From the NCBI GenBank assembly GCA_035461175.1, contig DATHVR010000078.1, positions 1 to 20,307 on the forward strand: DNA of 20,307 bases, written 5' to 3'. Shown here in pieces: positions 6,848-14,204 of this stretch. The DNA is from DATHVR01 sp035461175 (lineage in GTDB: Bacteria > Actinomycetota > Acidimicrobiia > Spongiisociales > ZC4RG35). Every line of letters begins with the position of its first letter. Position 1 is the first letter of the stretch. The notes under the pieces were generated by a model. The model saw only the letters and a program-made list of their open reading frames with translations. It had not been told where the DNA came from and searched no databases. A program made the position numbers and the translations under genes.

Positions 6848-7321
6848 TCAGCCGGTGAGCTCGTCCAGCATCAGAGCCAGGGTCTGCTCGTCGATGATGC
6901 CCGAATGGATCTCGATGATCTCCCCGGCCCCGTCCACGAAGTAGGTGATGGGAGTTCCGAAGCCACCCAGCTCGGCAGGGACGGTCCGACGGGGGTCGAA
7001 GTAGTGATCGAAGTCGAGGCCGAATTCGTCGATGAACTCGACCGCACTGGCCCGGTCGTCCTCGACGTCGATGCCGATGAACTCGACCCGATCCGAGTAG
7101 GCGCCCCGGGCGGCGGCGAACAGGGGAGCCTCGGACCGGCAGGGCAGGCACCAGCTCGCCCACACGTTCACCACCGCCGGGCGGTCCAGGTCGGCCAGCA
7201 CCGCCCGGATGCCGGGGCCGTCGATCTCGGGCAGTTCGGCAGCGCCCGTATCCGACGGAGAACCTGATTCGGAACAGGCGGCCAGTAGGAGGACGGCGAC
7301 GGCCACGAGAAGGCGCTTCAC
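6848..7321 (-). CDS. TlpA/ResA-like thiol-disulfide oxidoreductase lipoprotein
   Basis: 157 residues. It has a lipoprotein signal peptide with lipobox LLAAC (Cys16 would be lipidated), then a thioredoxin fold with active site WCLPC (Cys58, Cys61) and cis-proline in GTPITYF (Pro124). ResA/TlpA proteins act outside the membrane and often reduce apocytochrome c cysteines before heme attachment, which fits the ccm genes in this window, though it is not in their operon. The start is GTG (7319-7321), chosen because it begins the signal peptide MKRLLVAVAV. No good ribosome site is visible. The Lgt-like gene follows with no gap. Confidence 0.9.
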   Translation of the reverse strand: MKRLLVAVAVLLLAACSESGSPSDTGAAELPEIDGPGIRAVLADLDRPAVVNVWASWCLPCRSEAPLFAAARGAYSDRVEFIGIDVEDDRASAVEFIDEFGLDFDHYFDPRRTVPAELGGFGTPITYFVDGAGEIIEIHSGIIDEQTLALMLDELTG

Positions 7322-7386
7322 GGCACCATCATCTCAGGAAGAGGCGACAACCGGCACCCGGCCGTGGATCGCCGACCCGCCACTCA

Positions 7387-7407
7387 CCACCCACCACCCA
7401 CCACCCC
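7387..7407 (-). repeat. 3 x 7-bp C-rich/G-rich repeat at the end of hisIE
   Basis: Three tandem copies of CCACCCA (the last ends in C), touching the hisIE stop codon. On the his transcript strand this reads as repeated TGGTGGG, giving three G-runs of three or more plus a nearby GG. It could form a G-quadruplex or other structure in the 3' end of the mRNA, or be a simple slippage repeat. Confidence 0.6.
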
Positions 7408-8023
7408 TATCCCCGCCGGTCGGCGAGCACCTCAGCCACGTCCTCCACGCCGATACCCCGCTCGGCCAGCAGCACCAGCAGGTGATAGATGAGGTCGGCC
7501 ACCTCCTCGGCCACCCGCCGGTCGTCGGCGCTGCCGGCGGCGTGATCCTTGGCGGCCAGCAGCACCTCGGTGGCCTCTTCCACCACTTTGCGTCCCGTTC
7601 CCTCCGGGCCGGCCTCGAGCAGGGTGACGGTGTAGCTGCCCGCAGGCCGTGTCTCGGCCCGGGCGTCGATCACGTTCCTCAGGTCTGCGAGGAGGGCGAA
7701 GGCGGCGTCGGACTGGTCGCCCCAGCAGGTTGGGGCGCCGGTGTGGCAGGTGGGGCCGGCGGGGCGGGCCGTGACCAGGAGGGCATCGGCATCGCAGTCG
7801 GCCTCGATCGAGACCAGGTCGAGGTGGTTGCCGGATGTTGTCCCCTTCTCCCACAACTCTTGTCGTGAGCGGGACCAAAATGTCACCCGCCCGCCGGTCT
7901 GGGTCTGTTCCAGGGCGGTCCGGTTCATCCACCCGAGCATCAGCACCCGGCCGCTGGCGGCGTCCTGGACCACGGCCGGGATCAACCCGTCCGCGTTCCA
8001 GACCAGGGAGTCTGGATCCAGAG

Positions 8024-8027
<4 letters not shown>
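7407..8027 (-). CDS. hisIE: HisIE, bifunctional phosphoribosyl-AMP cyclohydrolase / phosphoribosyl-ATP pyrophosphatase
   Basis: 206 residues. The N-terminal half is PRA-CH (opens the purine ring of PR-AMP), with TFWSRSRQELWEKGTTSGN, the metal-site run DCDAD and the zinc-type motif CHTGAPTCW. The C-terminal half (from about 118) is PRA-PH (PR-ATP to PR-AMP plus PPi), with RKVVEEATEVLLAAKD and VAEEVADLIYHLLVLL. These are steps 2 and 3 of histidine synthesis fused in one chain. The start is TTG overlapping the hisF stop (TTGA). It is the last gene of the yerC-his operon. Mycobacteria and streptomycetes have separate hisI and hisE, so the fusion is notable in an actinobacterial setting. Confidence 0.95.
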
Positions 8028-8777
<750 letters not shown>

Positions 8778-8788
<11 letters not shown>

Positions 8789-9401
8789 GGCGACGGCTCC
8801 GGCAGCGGTCCACGTAGCGGGACAGGATGCGCAGGCCCGTGACTCCCGAGCGCTCGGGGTGGAACTGGACGCCTTCCACGGACCCGGCCCGCACTCCGGC
8901 CACGAACCGCCGGCCGTGCACGGTGGTGGCGGTGACCGTGGCGGAGTCTTCGGGCACCGGGGCGTAGGAATGGACGAAGTACACCACGGGTTCGTCGATG
9001 CCCGCGAACAGATCGGAGACACCGGTCAGCTCGAGATCGTTCCAGCCGATGTGGGGCAGGGTGGGAGCTTCCTCCAGCCGGCACACCCGGCCCGGGATCA
9101 GCCCCAGGCAGGCGGCGTCGTCCTCATCGGAGCCGTCGAACAGCACTTGCATGCCCACGCAGATGCCCAGCAACGGCACCGACACCTGCGTGAGTGGCTC
9201 GGTGAAGCCGCCGGCGGCGATGCCCGACATCACCGCCCCGGTCGAGCCCACTCCGGGCAGCACCACCCCGTCGACGCCTGCCAGGACGCCGGGGTCGGCG
9301 GCGAGAACGGCCTCGGCCCCGACCCGTTCCAGGGCCTGGGAGATCGAGACCAGGTTGCCGGCCCCATGGTCGACCACCGCCACCCGGGGACGCTCGTTCA
9401 C
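8778..9401 (-). CDS. hisH: HisH, glutamine amidotransferase subunit of IGP synthase
   Basis: 207 residues, class I glutamine amidotransferase. The nucleophile Cys lies in GICVGMQVLF and the catalytic His and Glu in VQFHPERSG; the oxyanion region is VVLPGVGS. It hydrolyses glutamine and channels ammonia to HisF. The start is GTG (9399-9401), giving MNERPRVAVVDHGAGN and overlapping the hisB stop as GTGA. hisA, which commonly sits between hisH and hisF, is instead a separate divergent gene here. Confidence 0.96.
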
Positions 9402-9985
9402 AGCGTTCCCTTGGATGACGGCACCTGACCGCCCCGACGAGGATCGACCTCGACCGCCTCCCGCAATGCCCGGGCCAGGGCCTTGAAGGCGGCCTCGGCC
9501 ACGTGATGGTCGTTCTGACCCTTCGACCTCAAGTGGAGGGTTAGGCCGGCGGTACGGGCGAAGGCTTCCAGGGCGTGGGGAATGTTCTGGGTGGTCAGGT
9601 TGCCCAGGTAGGGAGTGGACAACTCCAGTTCGATGACGGCGTAGGGGCGTCCCGAGAAGTCGATGACCGCCTCGGCGATGGCTTCGTCCATCGGGGCCTG
9701 GGCGTCGCCGAAACGGCGGATCCCGGCCCGGTCCCCCAGGGCGTCGGCAACAGCCGATCCCAGCGCCAGGGCCGTGTCCTCGACGGTGTGATGGTCGTCG
9801 ATAATCAGATCGCCGGAGGTCTTCACCTCCAGGTCGAAGAGCCCGTGGGTGGCCAGAGCGGTGAGGAGATGATCGAAGAACCCCACTCCGGTTTCTACGC
9901 TGGCGATTCCGGCTCCATCCAGGTCGAGTTCGACGGATACCGTCGTCTCTCGGGTGGATCGGTTGACGCTGGCAGTTCGGGTCAT
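9398..9985 (-). CDS. hisB: HisB, imidazoleglycerol-phosphate dehydratase
   Basis: 195 residues, the monofunctional dehydratase without the histidinol phosphatase domain of the enterobacterial enzyme. Two repeat-related metal-binding motifs are present: DDHHTVEDTALALG and NDHHVAEAAFKALARAL, along with GVGFFDHLL near the N terminus. These hold the manganese used to dehydrate IGP to imidazole acetol phosphate. The ATG (MTRTASVNRSTRET) overlaps the hisD stop (ATGA). hisC, which usually lies between hisD and hisB in actinobacteria, is missing here. Confidence 0.96.
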   Translation of the reverse strand: MTRTASVNRSTRETTVSVELDLDGAGIASVETGVGFFDHLLTALATHGLFDLEVKTSGDLIIDDHHTVEDTALALGSAVADALGDRAGIRRFGDAQAPMDEAIAEAVIDFSGRPYAVIELELSTPYLGNLTTQNIPHALEAFARTAGLTLHLRSKGQNDHHVAEAAFKALARALREAVEVDPRRGGQVPSSKGTL

Positions 9986-11280
9986 CGGCTTGTCTCCTGA
10001 CGCTCGAGGCGGACGGTGGCAGCCAGGCGGTGGGCGGTGAGCCCTTCGGCCGTGGCCAGAATGGAAATGGTGGGGGCGATGGCGGCCAATCCGGCCCGAT
10101 CGATGCGCTGCACCTGCCGCCATGAACCGAAGTCGGCGGTGGCGAGAGGGCCGTAGGCGGCGGCGAGGCCGCCGGTGGGCAGGACGTGGTTGGCACCGGT
10201 GGCGTAGTCGCCGGCCGATTCGGGGGCCCATTCGCCCACGTAGACCGAACCGGCGGCGGTGATGGCGGCGGCATCGGCCTCGGCGTCGGCGGTGAGGATC
10301 GTGACGTGCTCGGCGGCGTACTCGTTGGCGAAGGCGACCGCCTGGGCGTGGGTATCGGCGACCAGCGCCACCCCGTGGTCGGCCAGAGCCTTGCCGAGAA
10401 TGTCGGCTCGCTCCAGCGAGGGCAGGATCCGTTCCAGCTCGGCGTCGACCGCCTCGGCCAGGGCGGAGTCGGTAGTCACGAGGACGGCCGGGGAGTCGGG
10501 TCCGTGCTCGGCCTGGCAGAGGAGATCGACGGCCACCAGGGTGGGATCGGCGCCGGCGTCGGCCAGGACCAGGACCTCGGAGGGTCCGGCGGGAAGGTCG
10601 ATGCCACACACGCCGAGGACCTCCAGTTTGGCGGCCGTGACCCAGGTGTTGCCGGGACCGACGATCTTGTCCACGGGTTCGATCGACTCGGTCCCGTAGG
10701 CCAGGGCGGCGATGGCCTGGGCCCCTCCCACCGTCCACACTTCGGTGGCGCCTGCCAGGCGGGCGGCGGCGAGCATCACGGGGGAGACGGTGCCGTCGCC
10801 GCCCTGCGGGGACACAACGACGATCTCGGCGACTCCGGCCACCACCGCCGGCACCACGGTCATCACCACCGTCGACGGATAAGAGGCCTTCCCTCCCGGG
10901 ACGTAGGCTCCCACCCGTCGCAATGGCGCCCACTGCCGGGTGATGGTCACACCGGGAAAGGTCTCGACCGTCAGCTCCGCCGATGTTTGCGCCCGGTGAT
11001 ACGCGCTAACCGCCTCGATCGAGGCGTCGAGAGCCCGGCGGACCTCGGGGGCGAGGCCCGCCACGGCGGTATCCATCTCATGGTCGGGCACCCGGCGAAA
11101 TCCCCCGCCGAAGCGGACCGCCAGCTCGGCAACGACGGCGTCGCCGCCTTCGCGGACCCGGCGGCAGGTCTCGGCAACGGTGCTGCGCACCGTGGGGTCG
11201 GGCACCGCCGAGCGTCGGGTCAATCGACGGCGGGCGACTTCGTCGAGGTCGGAGAGGCCGGAGAGTGAGAGGATAGTCAT
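9982..11280 (-). CDS. hisD: HisD, histidinol dehydrogenase
   Basis: 432 residues, the usual length. It catalyses the last two NAD-dependent steps from L-histidinol to L-histidine. Recognisable segments include RRVGAYVPGGKASYPSTVVM, VGPGNTWVTAAK, the metal-site region LLCQAEHGPDS with conserved Gln and His, the Glu-His pair in EYAAEHVTI, and ANHVLPTGG. The start is the ATG giving MTILSLSG, overlapping the hisG stop as ATGA; a further in-frame upstream stretch lies over hisG and is not HisD-like. Confidence 0.97.
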   Translation of the reverse strand: MTILSLSGLSDLDEVARRRLTRRSAVPDPTVRSTVAETCRRVREGGDAVVAELAVRFGGGFRRVPDHEMDTAVAGLAPEVRRALDASIEAVSAYHRAQTSAELTVETFPGVTITRQWAPLRRVGAYVPGGKASYPSTVVMTVVPAVVAGVAEIVVVSPQGGDGTVSPVMLAAARLAGATEVWTVGGAQAIAALAYGTESIEPVDKIVGPGNTWVTAAKLEVLGVCGIDLPAGPSEVLVLADAGADPTLVAVDLLCQAEHGPDSPAVLVTTDSALAEAVDAELERILPSLERADILGKALADHGVALVADTHAQAVAFANEYAAEHVTILTADAEADAAAITAAGSVYVGEWAPESAGDYATGANHVLPTGGLAAAYGPLATADFGSWRQVQRIDRAGLAAIAPTISILATAEGLTAHRLAATVRLERQETSR

Positions 11281-12125
11281 GGGATCAGTTGCTCGATCGG
11301 GAGCACGAGAATGCCGCGTCCTCCGGCCTCTTCCAGCCGGGGGAGGAGACGCCACACCTCGTCGGCCTCGACCACTGAATGGATGGCCGACATCTCGCCT
11401 CCGGCCAATGGCATCACGGTGGGGGCGCTGAGGCCCGGGATGAGGGCGGCGACCGCCTCCACCGCCTGATTGGGGACATTGAGGAGCACGTAGCGCTTGC
11501 GCCGTGCCGCCACGACGGAGCCAATGGCGGTGGCGAGGCGCTGGACGACACCGTTGCCGCGGCCTCCCGAGACCAGAACGGCCTCGGATTCGAGCAGGGT
11601 TCCGATCTCGCGCAGGCCGTTGACACGGAGCGTGGAACCGGAAGACACGAGGTCGACGATGCCGTCGGCCACTCCCAGCTTGGTCGACACCTCCACCGAG
11701 CCGCGCAGTGGGACCACCGTGACGTCGATGTTGCGTTCGTCGAAGAAGCGGGAGGTGACGGCGGGGTGAGCGGTGGCGATCCGCCGTCCCTCGAACTCGT
11801 CGATCTTGGACAGCTCGGAGGCATTGGGAACGGCGGCGGCGAGGCGGCAGCGGCCGTATCCCAGTTCGACCAGCACCGCGAGGTCGGCCCCGTACTCGGA
11901 GAGGAGGTCGATGCCGGTGATACCGAGATCAGCCACCCCGTCCGATACCAGTTCGGGGATGTCTTCGGTGCGGACGAAGAGGAGGTCGATGTCGGCGTTG
12001 TCGACCGTCACCGACAGGGCCCGTTCGGTAACCTCGAACGACAGCCCGGCTGCCGTCAGCAGTTCGGTGGTGGGGGTCTTGAGGCGGCCCTTGTTGGGGA
12101 CGGCCAGGCGCAGCGTCTCGTTCAC
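11277..12125 (-). CDS. hisG: HisG, ATP phosphoribosyltransferase (long form)
   Basis: 282 residues. It condenses ATP with PRPP, the committed step of histidine synthesis. The N-terminal part has VPNKGRL and ADLGITGIDLL; the PRPP loop is DGIVDLVSSGSTLRVNGL. A C-terminal domain of about 70 residues (KRYVLLNVPNQAVEAVAALIPGL onward) is the regulatory ACT-like domain of the long form, so feedback inhibition by histidine is expected and HisZ is not needed. The start is GTG (12123-12125), preceded by AAGGAG at 5-base spacing and overlapping the yerC stop as GTGA. Confidence 0.96.
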   Translation of the reverse strand: MNETLRLAVPNKGRLKTPTTELLTAAGLSFEVTERALSVTVDNADIDLLFVRTEDIPELVSDGVADLGITGIDLLSEYGADLAVLVELGYGRCRLAAAVPNASELSKIDEFEGRRIATAHPAVTSRFFDERNIDVTVVPLRGSVEVSTKLGVADGIVDLVSSGSTLRVNGLREIGTLLESEAVLVSGGRGNGVVQRLATAIGSVVAARRKRYVLLNVPNQAVEAVAALIPGLSAPTVMPLAGGEMSAIHSVVEADEVWRLLPRLEEAGGRGILVLPIEQLIP

Positions 12126-12424
12126 GTGGACTCCTTGAGGCGGTCGAGGATGAGCTGATAGCCCCCGGCCCCGTGCTGGAGCCATTGGTTGATCCGGGTG
12201 ATGGTGGCGGTGGAAGCTCCGGTCAGATCGGCGATCTCCCGGTAGGGGATTCCCTGGTCGAGCACCCGCACCACTGCCCAGCGGTGGGACAGGTCCGACA
12301 ACTCCCGCCGGGTGCACAGATCGCGGAAGAAGGCGGCTGCCTCCTCGATGTCGTTCAACGCCAGCACCGCTTCGAAGAGGGCGGCGGTGTCGGCGTTGCG
12401 CCAGTCCTGGGTATCGGGGGTCAT
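12122..12424 (-). CDS. yerC: YerC/TrpR-family DNA-binding protein heading the his operon
   Basis: 100 residues. The all-helical TrpR-like fold is shown by AAAFFRDLCTRRELSDLSHRWAVVRVLDQG, followed by the helix-turn-helix IPYREIADLTGASTATITRINQWL. This is the YerC/YecD family, related to the tryptophan repressor and frequently located beside his genes. It is the first gene of the operon and overlaps hisG (GTGA), so it probably regulates the his genes and itself, responding to histidine or a related signal (inference from position). The ATG is preceded by a weak CAGGTG. Confidence 0.9.
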   Translation of the reverse strand: MTPDTQDWRNADTAALFEAVLALNDIEEAAAFFRDLCTRRELSDLSHRWAVVRVLDQGIPYREIADLTGASTATITRINQWLQHGAGGYQLILDRLKEST

Positions 12425-12482
12425 CGGTACACCTGCGAGATCGATTCTGTATCAGCGTTTTAACGTGCTACAACACTATAGC
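12425..12482. promoter_or_regulatory. Divergent promoter/operator of yerC-his operon and hisA
   Basis: In this 58-bp gap, the minus strand has -35 TTGTAG (12473-12468), a 16-bp spacer and -10 TACAGA (12451-12446) for yerC-his. The plus strand has an extended -10 TGCTACAAC (12466-12474), which would start hisA mRNA about at its ATG. An inverted repeat TGCTA-N8-TAGCA (12466-12470, 12479-12483) covers the hisA -10 and the yerC -35, and CGTTTTAACG (12456-12465) is adjacent. One bound repressor could block both directions. YerC is the obvious candidate (inference). Confidence 0.55.
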
Positions 12483-13196
12483 ATGACTTCGCCTAGCTCG
12501 AACCTGGAAGTGATACCCGCCGTAGACGTGCTGGACGGACGGGTCGTGCGCCTCCTCCGGGGCGACTACGCCCGGGTCACCGAGTATGGGTCCGATCCGG
12601 TGGAGGCAGCCCGGAGCTGGGTGGGACAGGGGGCGAGCCGGGTCCACGTCGTGGACCTGGACGGAGCCCGGCACGGCGCCCCGAACCTGGCGCTGTGGGA
12701 GGGCCTCGGTCGGGCGGGGATTCCGTTCCAGGCGGGCGGAGGCATCCGGACCGCCGTCGTCGCCCGCCAGGTGTTGGAAGCGGGAGCGGAGCGGGTGGTG
12801 ATGGGCACCGCCGCCGTGGCCGAACCGGAGATGCTGGCGGGCCTGGGAGAGGCGGTGGTGGCGGCAGTCGACGTACGCGACGGCAAGGCCCGCGGTAGCG
12901 GATGGCTCGACAGGGGCCGGCCGCTCATCGATGTGCTGGATGGGTTGGCGGCGGCGGCGGTCCCCCGGGTGATGGTCACAGGGATCGGCCGTGACGGAAC
13001 CCTGGGGGGCGCCGACCTCGACCTCACACGGGAGGTGGCCGACGACGGTCGCTTCGCCGTCGTAGCCTCCGGCGGTGTGGGCACGTTGTCCGACCTGGAT
13101 CCGATCGCCGCCGCCGGATGCGAGGCGGTGGTGGTGGGCCGGGCCCTCTACGACCACCGATTCACCCTGGCCGAGGCGATCGCCCACCTCGCCTGA
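12483..13196 (+). CDS. hisA: HisA, ProFAR isomerase (possibly dual-function PriA)
   Basis: 237 residues, a (beta/alpha)8 barrel that opens the ribose ring of ProFAR to give PRFAR. The general base Asp lies in VIPAVDVLDGRVVRL and the acid Asp in AAVDVRDGKARGSGW. Phosphate-binding glycines are in FQAGGGIR and VASGGVGTL; TGIGRDGTLGG is also typical. No ribosome site precedes the ATG, and a -10-like element sits just upstream, so the message is probably leaderless. It is split from the other his genes and divergent from yerC. Actinobacterial HisA can be PriA, which also does the TrpF reaction; sequence inspection cannot decide this here. Confidence 0.95.
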   Translation: MTSPSSNLEVIPAVDVLDGRVVRLLRGDYARVTEYGSDPVEAARSWVGQGASRVHVVDLDGARHGAPNLALWEGLGRAGIPFQAGGGIRTAVVARQVLEAGAERVVMGTAAVAEPEMLAGLGEAVVAAVDVRDGKARGSGWLDRGRPLIDVLDGLAAAAVPRVMVTGIGRDGTLGGADLDLTREVADDGRFAVVASGGVGTLSDLDPIAAAGCEAVVVGRALYDHRFTLAEAIAHLA

Positions 13197-13205
13197 AGGT
13201 CGTTC

Positions 13206-13248
13206 TGTGGGTCGGAAATGACGCCGCAGGTGCCATTTCCGACCCACA
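13206..13248. terminator. 15-bp stem hairpin after hisA
   Basis: TGTGGGTCGGAAATG (13206-13220) and CATTTCCGACCCACA (13234-13248) pair perfectly around a 13-nt loop, 9 bases past the hisA stop. No U-tract follows. It separates hisA from the next plus-strand gene. The long mixed-base arms also resemble a dispersed palindromic repeat. Confidence 0.65.
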
Positions 13249-13271
13249 AAACGGATCGGCGTCTCCGCCGG

Positions 13272-13277
13272 TAGCCT
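13272..13277 (+). promoter_or_regulatory. -10 element of a leaderless gene
   Basis: TAGCCT lies 7 bases before the ATG at 13285, so transcription would begin at or next to the A of the start codon. There is no Shine-Dalgarno and no clear -35. Confidence 0.5.
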
Positions 13278-13284
13278 CGGGGCC

Positions 13285-14202
13285 ATGCATCCCTTTCGCT
13301 TCGGGGCGATGGTGGGGCGGGCCGCGAGCCGTTCCGAGTGGCTGGATCAGGTCCGCCGCGCCGAGGACCTCGGCTTCTCGACCTTGTTCATCTCGGACCA
13401 CTTCTCCGACAAGCTGGCGCCCTTGCCCGCCCTGGCCATGGCCGCCGAGCACACGTCATTGCGGATCGGGACGCTGGTCCTGGCCAACGACTTCCGCCAC
13501 CCGGCGGTGGTGGCCAAAGAGGCGGCCACGGTGGATCTCCTTTCCGGGGGGCGCCTCGAACTCGGACTGGGTACCGGCTGGAGCGACACCGACTACGAAG
13601 CGTCAGGCATCGAGAGATCCTCCCCCGGCACCCAGGTCGATCGTCTCGAGGAGGCGGTTCGGGTCATGCGGGGGCTGTGGTCGCCGGAGCCGGTTGACTT
13701 CGCCGGGGAGCACTACCGCGTCTTTCTCGACGGCCTTCCCGATCCCGGTCCGGGACGTCCCACGCTCCTCATCGGCGGCGGGGCCAGGCGGATGCTCGGG
13801 CTCGCCGGCCGCCATGCCGACATCGTTGGGATCAGCGCCGGCGAGATCACCCGGCGCGGCGAGTTGCGTCACAAGGTCGCCCATGCCGGCGAGATGATGG
13901 ACCGGAGGATGGAGTGGGTGCGGGCCGAGGCAGGGGAGCGTTTCTCCGACCTGGAGGTGAACATCCTCACTTTCGGCGTGGCGGTGGGGGATCGCCGCCA
14001 GGCGGCGGCCCGGCTGGCCGAGCAATGGGACACCGGGCCGGAGGCGATTCTGTCGTCGCCTCACTTCCTGGTGGGAGATCCCGACCAGATCGCCGCCGAC
14101 CTGGTCGAAAGGCGGGAGCGATGGGGGATCAATTACCCGGTGATACAGGCCGAGTCGCTGGCGGACATGGCTCCGGTGGTAGCGGCCCTGGCCGGTAGCT
14201 GA
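13285..14202 (+). CDS. LLM-class F420-dependent oxidoreductase
   Basis: 305 residues. This luciferase-like TIM barrel is of the type annotated as TIGR03621-family F420-dependent oxidoreductases in mycobacteria and relatives. Typical segments are FRFGAMVGRAASRSEWLDQVRRAEDLGFSTLF near the start, ISDHFSDKLAPLPALAMAAEHT, RIGTLVLANDFRHPAVVAKEAATVDLLSGGRLELGLGTGW, and RPTLLIGGGARRML. It probably uses reduced coenzyme F420; the substrate is unknown, and FMN use cannot be excluded. The -10-like TAGCCT 7 bases before the ATG and the lack of a ribosome site suggest a leaderless message. It converges on the ATPase gene with only 2 bases between stop codons. Confidence 0.9.
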   Translation: MHPFRFGAMVGRAASRSEWLDQVRRAEDLGFSTLFISDHFSDKLAPLPALAMAAEHTSLRIGTLVLANDFRHPAVVAKEAATVDLLSGGRLELGLGTGWSDTDYEASGIERSSPGTQVDRLEEAVRVMRGLWSPEPVDFAGEHYRVFLDGLPDPGPGRPTLLIGGGARRMLGLAGRHADIVGISAGEITRRGELRHKVAHAGEMMDRRMEWVRAEAGERFSDLEVNILTFGVAVGDRRQAAARLAEQWDTGPEAILSSPHFLVGDPDQIAADLVERRERWGINYPVIQAESLADMAPVVAALAGS

Positions 14203-14204
14203 CC

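Noticed and set aside
6371..7267. Plus-strand open frame opposite the Lgt-like and TlpA-like genes
   Set aside because: No recognisable domain, biased composition, and it overlaps two genes with clear motifs.
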